NCBI RefSeq assembly: GCF_000426245.1
Contig: NZ_AUEZ01000067.1
Span: forward strand, 1-45,188
Length of the DNA: 45,188 nucleotides
Direction: 5' to 3'
Origin: Bradyrhizobium sp. Ai1a-2
Lineage (GTDB): Bacteria > Pseudomonadota > Alphaproteobacteria > Rhizobiales > Xanthobacteraceae
Shown here: positions 1 to 7,732 of the stretch, piece by piece
Layout: every line of letters begins with the position of its first letter
How positions within the stretch are numbered: position 1 is the first letter of the stretch
The notes under the pieces: model-generated
Database searches by the model: none
What the model was told of the DNA's origin: nothing
The model's input: the letters and a program-made list of their open reading frames with translations, nothing else
Translations under genes and position numbers: made by a program

Positions 1-1
1 C

Positions 2-316
2 GAGCTGCCGGAGATCGGCGTCATCTCCAACAAAGCCATTGCCAAGCTCGTCGGCCTCGCTCCGACCGCCAATGACAGTGGCAAGCGAAAGGGCAAGCGA
101 CCCACCCGCGGAGGCCGCGCCGGCGTCCGCTCGATCCTCTTCCTGGTCGCCGCTATTGCCGCCCGCTACGATCGGAAGCTGCAAGCCTTCCGCGATAGGC
201 TGCTCAAGGCCGGCAAGGAAAAAATGGTGGTCCGCATCGCCCTCGCCCGCAAACTGCTCGTCATCCTCAACGCAAAAGCACGCGATGCGCGCATCCAATA
301 CGCCAATGCAACTTGA
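2..316 (+). CDS. IS110-family transposase, C-terminal part (5' end outside window)
   Basis: The reading frame is open from the left edge to TGA at 314-316 and gives 104 residues. They match the C-terminal (IS116/IS110/IS902-type) domain of IS110-family transposases: a start like ELPEIGVISNKAIAKLVGLAP, a Gly/Arg/Lys-rich segment ending in RGGRAGVRSILFLVA, and a basic helical tail. In this family the N-terminal part carries a RuvC-like DEDD catalytic site, which lies outside the window, so activity cannot be judged. The frame has no stop or frameshift in the visible part. The element's right end should lie shortly after the stop, close to the hairpins at 341-383. Confidence 0.85.
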   Translation, partial: ELPEIGVISNKAIAKLVGLAPTANDSGKRKGKRPTRGGRAGVRSILFLVAAIAARYDRKLQAFRDRLLKAGKEKMVVRIALARKLLVILNAKARDARIQYANAT

Positions 317-340
317 CAATCCAGATAGTCGCTCATCCGT

Positions 341-383
341 CGCGCATTTCATGCGCGCCACCTTCTCCCACAAGGGGAGAAGG
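341..383. repeat. Paired REP-like hairpins beside the IS110 end
   Basis: Two perfect inverted repeats lie in tandem: CGCGCAT (341-347) with ATGCGCG (351-357), and CCTTCTCCC (361-369) with GGGAGAAGG (375-383). The second resembles a palindrome very common between genes in rhizobial genomes (from memory). It lies 26 nt beyond the stop of the minus-strand dehydrogenase, so it may also act as its terminator. There is no T-run. Confidence 0.55.
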
Positions 384-408
384 GAAGAACGCGCGTCACC
401 TACGCAAC

Positions 409-1194
409 TTAAATCGGCTTGCCCGCATACGGCATCGACGCCGTGAGACCGCCGTCGACAGGGATCGCCTGGCCATTGACGTAAGACGCCTCATCGCTTG
501 CAAGGAACAGTCCCATCGCGGCGAGCTCGTGCGGCTGGCCGGCGCGCTTGAGCGGATTGAGCTGGCCGATCTTGTCGGAGGTGCCGCGCTCCTTGGCGCG
601 GTCGAACACCGGCTTGGTCATGCCGGTCTCGATCAGGCCGGGGCAGACCGCGTTGATGCGCACGCCGGTGCCGGACAGCGAATAGGCCGTGGTCTGCACC
701 AGGCTGATGACGCCGGCCTTGCTGGCGCCGTATGGATGTCCGCTGGCGCCGGCCTTCAAACCCGCGACCGACGCGGTGCAGATGATCGAGCCATATCCCT
801 GCCTGGTCATGTGCGGGATCGAATGCTTGATCGCGAGGAACGGTCCGATCAGGTTGATGCGCAGCACCTCCTGCCAGTGCTCGACCGTCTGGTCGGCGAG
901 CGGCACCAGGCCGCCGCTGATGCCGGCGTTGGCCCAGATCGCGTCGAGCTTTCCATGTTTCGACACGGCCTTGTCGATGAAGCCCTTCACATCGGCTTCG
1001 GAGCCCGCATCCGCCATCACGGCTTCGACGGTGCCGCCGGCATCGCGGACGAGCTTTGCGGTCTCGTGCACGCCCTCGGTGCGGTCGACCGCGATCAGCT
1101 TTGCGCCTTCCTTGGTGAACAACAGAGAGGCAGCGCGCCCGATGCCGCTTCCCGCGCCGGTAATGATGACGGATTTGCCTTCGAGGCGGCCCAT
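409..1194 (-). CDS. Short-chain dehydrogenase/reductase (SDR), classical type
   Basis: The protein is a 261-residue NAD(P)-dependent oxidoreductase of unknown substrate. Visible classical SDR signatures are the TGAGSGIG nucleotide-binding loop (residues 12-19), NAG (89-91), N114, catalytic S142, and Y155/K159 in YGASK. The C-terminus carries the usual VNGQAIPVDGG segment. The start at 1194 is chosen because GGGAG sits six bases upstream; an open extension of 22 residues upstream lacks SDR similarity. D37 after the second beta strand (AVDR) suggests a preference for NAD(H) (inference). It is transcribed divergently from the phosphatase gene at 1346. The substrate cannot be told from sequence. 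Confidence 0.9.
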   Translation of the reverse strand: MGRLEGKSVIITGAGSGIGRAASLLFTKEGAKLIAVDRTEGVHETAKLVRDAGGTVEAVMADAGSEADVKGFIDKAVSKHGKLDAIWANAGISGGLVPLADQTVEHWQEVLRINLIGPFLAIKHSIPHMTRQGYGSIICTASVAGLKAGASGHPYGASKAGVISLVQTTAYSLSGTGVRINAVCPGLIETGMTKPVFDRAKERGTSDKIGQLNPLKRAGQPHELAAMGLFLASDEASYVNGQAIPVDGGLTASMPYAGKPI

Positions 1195-1345
1195 GTCTTT
1201 CTCCCTGGTAGCTTTGCTTGTCGGCGCTTGCCGCTTCGCGGAATTCAAACAAGATTTCAAACGCCCGAGTCACTTCAGACAAGTCACTTGAGCCGTTATG
1301 TGCTCTGACGTAGGACACGCCGACACTATTCTAGGGAGCCTTCTG

Positions 1346-2053
1346 ATGTCCAATGCCGACAAGTCAAAGGTGGTCACGACGCGGTGGTGGTGGGTGCGGC
1401 ATGCGCCGGTGCGCAGCGATGGCGGCAACATCTACGGCCAGAAGGACATTGAATGCGACACCGGCGATCGCGAAGTGTTCGACGCGGTCGCGAAGATCCT
1501 GCCGCGCACCGCGGTCTGGTACGCAAGCAACCTGATGCGCACGCATCAGACCGCGGAGGCGATCTGGGCAGCCGGCTTTCCGAAGCCGGTTGGCATGACG
1601 AAAGAAGCCGCCTTCGCCGAACAGCATCTCGGCCGGTGGCAGGGCATGAACCGCGCCGCGTTCCTCGCCAGCCGTCCGGTCGGCAGCCACTGGTTCGCCG
1701 ACATCAACGAGCCCGCGCCCGATGGCGAGAGCTTCATGGACCTCTATACCCGCGTCTGCCGCGCGATCGTGCGGATCAATGCCGCAGAAGCCGGCAAGGA
1801 CGTGATTGCCGTCGGCCATGGCGGCACCATCAAGGCCGCCGTCGGACTGGCGCTCGGCGGCCAGCCGGAGAGGGGACTTGCCTTCGACATCGACAATTGT
1901 TCGGTGACGCGGCTCGATCATATCGCTAGCGTGGACACCAGCCTCTGGCGGTTGCCGATGGTGAACCAGCAACCATGGATCGCGGACGCAAAGCATGCCG
2001 CGATGCATCAGCCGGCCGGACCGGAAGTCGTGCCGGAGAACAAGCTCGCCTGA
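1346..2053 (+). CDS. Histidine phosphatase family protein (phosphoglycerate-mutase-like)
   Basis: This 235-residue protein belongs to the histidine phosphatase superfamily. The catalytic motif reads RHAP (residues 18-21, phospho-acceptor H19) instead of the commoner RHG, which is an accepted variant. Other expected residues are R65 in SNLMRTHQTA, E92 in AEQHLGRWQG and H158 in VGHGG. AEQHLGRWQG resembles the corresponding stretch of CobC-like and GpmB-like phosphatases, but the substrate is unknown. The start at 1346 has GGGAG seven to eleven bases upstream; a longer open frame begins at 1298 without support. The gene lies 73 bp before a second SDR gene on the same strand, so the two are probably cotranscribed. 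Confidence 0.85.
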   Translation: MSNADKSKVVTTRWWWVRHAPVRSDGGNIYGQKDIECDTGDREVFDAVAKILPRTAVWYASNLMRTHQTAEAIWAAGFPKPVGMTKEAAFAEQHLGRWQGMNRAAFLASRPVGSHWFADINEPAPDGESFMDLYTRVCRAIVRINAAEAGKDVIAVGHGGTIKAAVGLALGGQPERGLAFDIDNCSVTRLDHIASVDTSLWRLPMVNQQPWIADAKHAAMHQPAGPEVVPENKLA

Positions 2054-2126
2054 CGCGGCCGTCAAACGGCGGCAAGCGCTGCTTGGCTCGGGACCAATAT
2101 CAAGACCTCATATGTGGGAGAGAAAC

Positions 2127-2894
2127 ATGAGCTTGTTCGACATGAAGGGAAAAGTGGCCGTCATCACCGGCTCGACACGCGGCATCGGCCTCGCCATTGC
2201 CGAGCGCATGGCAGAGCATGGCGCCAAGGTGGTGATCTCATCGCGCAAGGCCGATGTCTGCGACCAGGTGGCGAAAGAGATCAACGACAAGTTCGGGAAG
2301 GGCACTGCTGTTGCGATCCCGGCGAACATCTCGAGCAAGGAAAACCTTCAGAGCCTCGTCGACGAAAGCAACCGCGCCTTCGGCAAGATCGATGTTCTCG
2401 TCTGCAACGCGGCATCGAATCCCTATTACGGTCCGCTGGCCGGCATCTCCGACGATCAGTTCCGCAAGATCCTCGAGAACAACATCGTCGCCAACAACTG
2501 GCTGATCTCGATGGTGGTGCCGCAGATGATCGAGCGCAAAGATGGCTCGATCATCATCGTGTCCTCGATCGGCGGCCTGAAGGGCTCGACCATTCTCGGC
2601 GCCTACGCGATCTCGAAGGCGGCCGACATGCAGCTCGCGCGCAACCTCGCCTGCGAATACGGCAAGCACAATATCCGCGTGAATTGCATCGCGCCCGGCC
2701 TGATCAAGACCGACTTTGCCAAGGCGCTGTGGGACAATCCGGAGAACCTGAAGGCCTCGACCGCGCGCTCGCCGCTGCAGCGCATCGGCATCCCCGACGA
2801 GATCGCGGGCTGCGCGGTGCTGATGGGATCGAAGGCCGGCGACTTCATGACCGGCCAGACGGTGGTGATCGACGGCGGCGCGACGATCAGTTGA
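2127..2894 (+). CDS. Short-chain dehydrogenase/reductase (SDR), classical type
   Basis: The 255-residue protein is a complete classical SDR: TGSTRGIG (residues 14-21), NAA in place of NAG (94-96), S147, Y160 and K164 in YAISK, and the C-terminal TGQTVVIDGG segment. S39-R40 after the second beta strand suggests NADP(H) use, unlike the SDR at 409-1194 (inference). GGGAGAG at 2116-2122 sets the start at 2127; the frame is open further upstream but there overlaps the phosphatase gene. It probably forms a transcript with the phosphatase. The substrate is unknown; candidates would be a 3-hydroxyacyl or alcohol substrate. Confidence 0.9.
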   Translation: MSLFDMKGKVAVITGSTRGIGLAIAERMAEHGAKVVISSRKADVCDQVAKEINDKFGKGTAVAIPANISSKENLQSLVDESNRAFGKIDVLVCNAASNPYYGPLAGISDDQFRKILENNIVANNWLISMVVPQMIERKDGSIIIVSSIGGLKGSTILGAYAISKAADMQLARNLACEYGKHNIRVNCIAPGLIKTDFAKALWDNPENLKASTARSPLQRIGIPDEIAGCAVLMGSKAGDFMTGQTVVIDGGATIS

Positions 2895-2925
2895 GGTGTA
2901 TGCGCGCTCGATCGACATACTCTCC

Positions 2926-3024
2926 TGTCATCGCCCGCTCAGGCGGGCGATCCAGTAACCACCGGCGTCTCGATTCCGACGAGCGCCGGTGCATACTGGA
3001 TGCCCCGCCGTCGCGGGGCATGAC
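2926..3024. repeat. Nested palindromic intergenic element (three-hairpin, cruciform-like)
   Basis: About 100 bp with concentric symmetry. GTCAT at 2927-2931 pairs with ATGAC at 3020-3024. Inside are one hairpin TCGCCCGC/GCGGGCGA (2931-2938 with 2943-2950, loop TCAG) and another TGCCCCGC/GCGGGGCA (3001-3008 with 3013-3020, loop CGTC). Between them TCCAGTA/TACTGGA (2951-2957 with 2994-3000) encloses CACCGGCG/CGCCGGTG (2960-2967 with 2984-2991). The folded form would be a four-way junction. It lies between two convergent genes and resembles mosaic palindromic elements of bradyrhizobia (from memory). Confidence 0.75.
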
Positions 3025-3037
3025 CGCGAGTGGTGCG

Positions 3038-4258
3038 TTAGTCCAGCGCGGCGTAGACGCCGTTTCGAACCAGCGTGCGCGTATAGTCGCGCTGGCCCGG
3101 GCCCTGCGACATGAACACCGCGAACAGCTCCTCGACCGGATCGATCCAGAAAAAGGTGCCGGCGACGCCGCTCCAGAAGAACTGGCCGAGTGAGCCCGGA
3201 AATGGCGCGATGCCCTGATGCGTGCGCACCGCAAAGCCGAGGCCGAAGCCATGGCCGGCCGGGACCAGCGTGCCCTGGGTCTTGACCTCGGGGCCGAGAT
3301 GGTTCGACGCCATCAGCTGCAGCGTCTTGCGGCCGATGATCCTGTTGCCGTCGAGCGTGCCGCCATTGAGCAGCATCTGCGAGAAGCGGGCATAGTCCAT
3401 CGTGGTGGAGACCAGCCCGCCGCCGCCGGATTCCATCGCCGGCTTCTCCAGCATGTTGAACAGCTGCACCTTCTCGCCGTTCCACGGATCGGTCGGAAAC
3501 GCCTCGGCAAGCCGGGTAGCATTCTCCTCGCCGGTGTAGAAGCCGGTCTCGGTCATCTGCAGCGGCGCCAGGATGCGTTCGGTCAGGAAGGCGCCGAGCG
3601 TCTTGCCGCTGACGACTTCGATGATGCGACCGAGGATGTCGGTGGAGCGGCTGTAGTTGAACTCGGCGCCGGGCTGGCAGATCAGCGGCATGCTCGCGAG
3701 CAGGGTCGCGTGCTCGGCGTTGGTGATCTTGCGGCTGCGCAGCCGCGATTGCTGGTAGAGCTGCTGCACCAGGCCGTTGCCGGTGTGGTCGTAGGTCAGG
3801 CCCGAGGTGTGGCGGAGCAGGTCCTGGATCGTCATCGGGCGGTTGGCCGGCACCAATTCGAGCTTGCCGTCGCGCTCGACGCCGACCTTGGTCTCGGCGA
3901 ATTCCGGGATGAATTTCGCGACGGGATCGCTGAGCAGGAAGTGGCCGTCCTCCAGCAGCATCATGATGCCGACCGAGACGATCGGCTTGGTCATCGAGAA
4001 GATGCGGAAGAGGGTGTCATGCGCCATTGGCGCCCCCTCCGGAGCCTGCCGGCCGATGGTGTCGAACCAGCCGATCTGGCCGCGGCGGGCCACCAGCACG
4101 GTGGCGCCGGGGATGGTTCCCTTGTCGACCTCGCGCTTGAAGGTGTCGGACATCCGCTGCAGCCGGACGCTGGACAGGCCAAGCTGCTCCGGCTTGGCGG
4201 AGGGCAGGGGTGGCGTTTGCGGGGCGGATGTCGGCCTGGTGGCGGTTTGCGCGGTCAT
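3038..4258 (-). CDS. Serine hydrolase of the beta-lactamase/EstB (class C-like) fold
   Basis: The 406-residue protein has the serine beta-lactamase/transpeptidase layout: nucleophile motif SMTK (S88-K91), conserved HTSGL (150-154), the tyrosine motif as YSR (Y202), and a C-terminal WSGVAGTFFWIDP stretch in place of KTG, as is usual for EstB-like esterases. No signal peptide is seen; the N-terminus is Thr/Pro/Ala-rich (about residues 2-20) and soluble, so a cytoplasmic esterase is more likely than a secreted beta-lactamase (inference). The start at 4258 follows GGGAGAG by three bases. The family covers esterases, D-aminopeptidases and beta-lactamases, so the substrate stays open. Confidence 0.85.
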   Translation of the reverse strand: MTAQTATRPTSAPQTPPLPSAKPEQLGLSSVRLQRMSDTFKREVDKGTIPGATVLVARRGQIGWFDTIGRQAPEGAPMAHDTLFRIFSMTKPIVSVGIMMLLEDGHFLLSDPVAKFIPEFAETKVGVERDGKLELVPANRPMTIQDLLRHTSGLTYDHTGNGLVQQLYQQSRLRSRKITNAEHATLLASMPLICQPGAEFNYSRSTDILGRIIEVVSGKTLGAFLTERILAPLQMTETGFYTGEENATRLAEAFPTDPWNGEKVQLFNMLEKPAMESGGGGLVSTTMDYARFSQMLLNGGTLDGNRIIGRKTLQLMASNHLGPEVKTQGTLVPAGHGFGLGFAVRTHQGIAPFPGSLGQFFWSGVAGTFFWIDPVEELFAVFMSQGPGQRDYTRTLVRNGVYAALD

Positions 4259-4411
4259 GGTCTCTCCCGTTGCTTCTTGTTGTCGCGGCGACGGGGCGAA
4301 GTCTGGCCGAGAAGTGTGATCTTGAACAGGGCGTTTACTGCTTCACCCTTGCATTCGGGGCATGCCCTGTGCTTCAAACGGCGCGAACCGGCGGCGACGC
4401 CGCGGTTCCTT

Positions 4412-4487
4412 AGGAGTGTAGCTCAATTGGTAGAGCACCGGTCTCCAAAACCGGGGGTCGCAGGTTCGAGCCCTGCCACTCCTGCCA
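4412..4487 (+). tRNA. tRNA-Trp (anticodon CCA)
   Basis: A full cloverleaf of 76 nt with an encoded 3' CCA. Acceptor arms AGGAGTG/CACTCCT pair, the D stem is GCTC/GAGC, the anticodon stem CCGGT/ACCGG frames the loop CTCCAAA with anticodon CCA, and the T arm is GCAGG-TTCGAGC-CCTGC. The discriminator base is G. It sits 217 bp upstream of secE, an arrangement I recall from other alphaproteobacteria. Confidence 0.97.
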
Positions 4488-4500
4488 GCGTGCGCATATC

Positions 4501-4529
4501 TTGACGTTTCACCGCTCCCGCAGTACATA
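4501..4529 (+). promoter_or_regulatory. Candidate sigma-70-type promoter of the secE-nusG-rplKA operon
   Basis: TTGACG (4501-4506) is followed after 17 bp by TACATA (4524-4529). It begins 13 bp after the end of tRNA-Trp and about 175 bp before secE, a sensible place for the operon's own promoter. It is a pattern match only. Confidence 0.45.
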
Positions 4530-4704
4530 CCCGCCACCTGCTGCCGGCCCGCGTTTAAAAGGCGGATATCCGGCGCGGCTTTAAATCCCCCGAACAATCG
4601 AGCCTGTTTACCGGCTCATCCTTCGCGAGAGGGCTGGGCGCTCAAGGACTGTTCGGATTCCTGAAACACTTGAATCGTCTGACGACGGACGCGGACTTTA
4701 AAGA

Positions 4705-4896
4705 ATGGCTTTCAGCCCGTTCAAATTCCTGCAGGAAGTGCGCTCGGAGACCGCCAAGGTCACCTGGCCGACCCGTCGTGAGACGACGATCACCACGATC
4801 ATGGTGTTCGTGATGGTCGCGCTGGCGTCGATCTTCTTCTTCGCCGCGGACCAAATCATCCGCTATCTTATTACCCTCATCCTGGGCATCCACTGA
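4705..4896 (+). CDS. secE: Preprotein translocase subunit SecE
   Basis: The protein is the 63-residue short form of SecE, the small clamp subunit of the SecYEG channel in the inner membrane. The conserved amphipathic stretch FLQEVRSETAKVTWPTRRET (residues 8-27) precedes one transmembrane helix (about 31-48) and a hydrophobic C-terminus. E. coli SecE has three transmembrane helices; the one-helix form is typical of most bacteria. The stop overlaps the nusG start in TGATG, which points to translational coupling. The partner secY is in this window at 38401. Confidence 0.97.
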   Translation: MAFSPFKFLQEVRSETAKVTWPTRRETTITTIMVFVMVALASIFFFAADQIIRYLITLILGIH

Positions 4897-5447
4897 TGAG
4901 CACGCTAACGCAATCAACCGACAAGCGCTGGTACATCGTCCACGCCTACTCGAACTTCGAGAAGAAGGTGGCTGAATCGATCCGCGAACAGGCCAAGCAG
5001 CGCGGGCTGGAGGAACTGTTCGAGCAGGTGCTGGTGCCGACCGAGAAGGTCACCGAGGTGCGCCGCGGCCGCAAGATCGATGCCGAGCGCAAGTTCTTCC
5101 CCGGCTACGTGCTGGTGAAGATGAAGCTCACCGACGAAGCCTTCCATCTGATCAAGAACACCCCGAAGGTGACGGGTTTCCTCGGCGCAGAAAACAAGCC
5201 GATGCCGATCTCGGAGGCCGAGGCCATGCACATCCTGCAGCAGGTGCAGGAGGGCGTGGAACGGCCGAAGGCCACGGTGTCGTTCGAGATCGGCGAGAAT
5301 GTGCGGGTGGCCGACGGGCCGTTCGCCTCGTTCTCGGGCGTGGTGGAAGAAATCGACGAGGCGCGCTCGCGCCTGAAGGTGGCGGTGTCGATCTTCGGCC
5401 GCGCTACCCCGGTCGAACTGGAATTCGGTCAGGTCGAGAAGGTCTGA
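4896..5447 (+). CDS. nusG: Transcription termination/antitermination factor NusG
   Basis: The 183-residue protein binds RNA polymerase and, through its C-terminus, Rho or ribosomal protein S10. The NGN domain spans about residues 11-115 with W12-Y13 and the family motif FFPGYVLV (67-74). The KOW domain spans about 130-183 with GPFASFSG (141-148). Its ATG overlaps the secE stop by one base, the classical secE-nusG coupling. Both known partners coded nearby, RpoB/RpoC and S10, lie in this window. Confidence 0.98.
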   Translation: MSTLTQSTDKRWYIVHAYSNFEKKVAESIREQAKQRGLEELFEQVLVPTEKVTEVRRGRKIDAERKFFPGYVLVKMKLTDEAFHLIKNTPKVTGFLGAENKPMPISEAEAMHILQQVQEGVERPKATVSFEIGENVRVADGPFASFSGVVEEIDEARSRLKVAVSIFGRATPVELEFGQVEKV

Positions 5448-5549
5448 TTTGAAGAGGACGTGGGAGGAACGGGGCGGTCGCCAGCCGCTCTGATCCGAAC
5501 CACGGAACCTGAACCCGCCGGGCGGCGCCCGGCACAACAGGAGTGATAC

Positions 5550-5978
5550 ATGGCAAAGAAAGTGACCGGATACCTGAAGCTTCAGGTCCCGGCCGGTGCG
5601 GCGAACCCGTCGCCACCGATCGGTCCCGCGCTCGGTCAGCGCGGTCTCAACATCATGGAATTCTGCAAGGCGTTCAACGCCCAGACGCAGAAGGAAGAGA
5701 AGAACACCCCGATCCCGGTGATCATCACGATCTACGCGGACCGTTCCTTCACCTTCGAGATGAAGACGCCGCCGATGTCCTACTTCTTGAAGCAGGCGGC
5801 CAAGATCCAGTCCGGCTCGAAGGCGCCGGGCCGCGACAAGGCCGGCCAGGTGACCAAGGCGCAGGTGCGCGAGATCGCCGAGAAGAAGATGAAGGATCTC
5901 AATTGCGACACCGTCGAAGCGGCCATGAAGATGGTCGAGGGCTCCGCCCGTTCGATGGGTCTGGAAGTTGCGGGGTAA
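5550..5978 (+). CDS. rplK: 50S ribosomal protein L11
   Basis: At 142 residues it has the usual length. L11 forms the base of the GTPase-associated stalk on 23S rRNA and is needed for RelA activation. The proline-rich N-terminal hinge PSPPIGPALGQRGLNIMEFC (residues 20-39) and the C-terminal rRNA-binding end RSMGLEV are present. AGGAG at 5539-5543 lies six bases upstream of the start. It is 102 bp from nusG and 6 bp from rplA, as in the standard L11 operon. Confidence 0.98.
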   Translation: MAKKVTGYLKLQVPAGAANPSPPIGPALGQRGLNIMEFCKAFNAQTQKEEKNTPIPVIITIYADRSFTFEMKTPPMSYFLKQAAKIQSGSKAPGRDKAGQVTKAQVREIAEKKMKDLNCDTVEAAMKMVEGSARSMGLEVAG

Positions 5979-5984
5979 GGCGCC

Positions 5985-6677
5985 ATGACAATCGGAAAGC
6001 GTTTGAAAAAGGCCCGCGAAGGTATTGACCGCGAAAAGCTTTATCCGCTCGCGGACGCCATCAAGCTGGTCAAGGAACGGGCCAAGTCGAAATTCGACGA
6101 GACCATCGAGGTCGCGATCAATCTCGGCGTCGACCCGCGTCATGCCGACCAGATGGTGCGCGGCGTGGTGACCCTGCCGAACGGCACCGGCCGCACGCTC
6201 CGCGTCGGCGTGTTCGCCCGCGGCGCCAAGGCGGATGAGGCCAAGGCGGCAGGTGCCGACGTCGTCGGCGCCGAAGACCTGGTCGAGAAGGTGCAGGCCG
6301 GAAATATCGACTTCGACCGCTGCATCGCCACCCCCGACATGATGCCGCTGGTCGGCCGTCTCGGTAAGGTGCTCGGTCCGCGCGGCATGATGCCGAACCC
6401 GAAGATCGGCACCGTGACCATGGACGTCACCGGCGCCGTGAAGGGCGCCAAGGGCGGCTCGGTCGAGTTCCGCGTCGAGAAGGCCGGTATCATCCAGGCC
6501 GGCGTCGGCAAGGCCTCGTTCTCCGAGGACAAGCTGGTCGAGAACATCAAGGCGCTCGCGGATGCCGTGGTGAAGGCCAAGCCGGCCGGCGCCAAGGGCA
6601 CCTACGTCCAGCGCGTGGCGGTTTCGTCCACCATGGGCCCGGGCGTGAAGGTAGAGCCGGGCACGCTGCTCGGCTAA
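5985..6677 (+). CDS. rplA: 50S ribosomal protein L1
   Basis: The 230-residue L1 protein forms the mobile stalk at the E site. The signature GPRGMMPNPKIGTVT is at residues 131-145. In E. coli L1 represses translation of its own rplK-rplA mRNA; whether that holds here is not visible, although the six-base spacing to rplK would allow coupling. A hairpin at 6706-6735 follows the gene, and the next gene is not ribosomal. Confidence 0.98.
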   Translation: MTIGKRLKKAREGIDREKLYPLADAIKLVKERAKSKFDETIEVAINLGVDPRHADQMVRGVVTLPNGTGRTLRVGVFARGAKADEAKAAGADVVGAEDLVEKVQAGNIDFDRCIATPDMMPLVGRLGKVLGPRGMMPNPKIGTVTMDVTGAVKGAKGGSVEFRVEKAGIIQAGVGKASFSEDKLVENIKALADAVVKAKPAGAKGTYVQRVAVSSTMGPGVKVEPGTLLG

Positions 6678-6705
6678 CCGCTGGCAGGGCGTATAAGTAT
6701 CAAAG

Positions 6706-6735
6706 AGGGCGGGATCGGGCAGCCGGTTCCGCCCT
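6706..6735 (+). terminator. Hairpin after rplA, probable terminator
   Basis: AGGGCGG (6706-6712) pairs with CCGCCCT (6729-6735), extended by a G-T and an A-T pair, with a loop of about 12 nt. Only a short CGCTTTAA follows, so intrinsic termination would be weak or Rho-assisted. It stands between rplA and an unrelated dehydrogenase gene, where a transcript end is expected. Confidence 0.5.
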
Positions 6736-6775
6736 TCGCTTTAAGGCGTGGCGCAGCTTGCAGGAAACAACAACA

Positions 6776-7732
6776 ATGCCCGATAAAGTCCTGATCTATT
6801 CGCGCTTTCCCAAAGCCCAACTCCAGCGCTTCGGCGAGCGCTATGAGCTGCTCAACGCGGCCGGCAAGCGGCCGGACGAGGCGTTCTCGGCCAACGAACT
6901 CGCCGACATCCGGGCGCTGATCACCGCCGGCGGTAGTGGACGGCTCGCGGGCGACGCCATGGACATGATGCCCAAGCTCGGCGCGATCATCTGCTATGGC
7001 ACGGGCTATGACGGCATCGATCTCGCTGCCGCCGCCAAGCGTAACATTGCGGTTGGCAACAGCCCCGGCGCCAATGCGGCCTCAGTGGCCGACATTGCGG
7101 TGACGCTGATGCTGGCGGCGGTCCGCCGGCTGCCGGTCGCGGACAATTATGTGCGGAGCGGCGACTGGGCGGGAGCAAAACCGTCGCCGATGATGCGGCC
7201 GCAGGCGGGCATGCGCGGCCGCAAGGTCGGCGTCTACGGCATGGGCGAGATCGGCCGCAAGATCGCCGCGCGCGTCGCCGCCTTCGAGACCGAGGTCGGC
7301 TATTTCAGCCGCAGCCGGCACGAGGTGCCGTACCAATATTTCTCGAGCCTCGAGGCGCTGGCCGACTGGTGCAGCATCCTGATGATCGCGGTGCGGGCCG
7401 GCCCGGACAACAACCACGCCGTCAATGCCGATATCCTCCGCCGGCTCGGCAGCGACGGTTTCGTCGTCAACATCTCGCGCGGTTCCGTGATCGACGAGGG
7501 CGCGCTGGTTGCGGCGCTGTCCGGGCAGACGATTGCCGGCGCCGGCCTCGACGTCTATGCGACCGAGCCGCATGCACCGGATGCGCTTACCGCGTTGCCC
7601 AACGTCGTGCTGACGCCACATATCGGCGGCCACACTCTGGAATCGCATGTGGCGATGCAGGACTGCGTGCTGGCCAATCTCGAAGCATTTTTCGCCGGCA
7701 AACCGCTGCCTTATCAGGTTCGGCTCGCCTGA
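6776..7732 (+). CDS. D-isomer-specific 2-hydroxyacid dehydrogenase
   Basis: The 318-residue protein is an NAD(P)H-dependent 2-ketoacid reductase of the D-2-hydroxyacid dehydrogenase family. Visible features are the Rossmann loop GMGEIG (residues 155-160), catalytic R235 in NISRGSVID, E264 in ATEPHAP and H282 in PHIGGHT. The substrate could be glyoxylate or hydroxypyruvate, but this is family-level inference. The ATG at 6776 follows AGGAAAC; a TTG 18 bp upstream is possible but less likely. The gene is unrelated to translation yet sits between rplA and rplJ, splitting the usual L11-L10 cluster. Confidence 0.88.
   Translation: MPDKVLIYSRFPKAQLQRFGERYELLNAAGKRPDEAFSANELADIRALITAGGSGRLAGDAMDMMPKLGAIICYGTGYDGIDLAAAAKRNIAVGNSPGANAASVADIAVTLMLAAVRRLPVADNYVRSGDWAGAKPSPMMRPQAGMRGRKVGVYGMGEIGRKIAARVAAFETEVGYFSRSRHEVPYQYFSSLEALADWCSILMIAVRAGPDNNHAVNADILRRLGSDGFVVNISRGSVIDEGALVAALSGQTIAGAGLDVYATEPHAPDALTALPNVVLTPHIGGHTLESHVAMQDCVLANLEAFFAGKPLPYQVRLA

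Noticed and set aside
3038..4258. A beta-lactamase resistance gene
   Set aside because: The fold matches, but there is no signal peptide and the C-terminal motif is of the EstB esterase type, so resistance is not supported.
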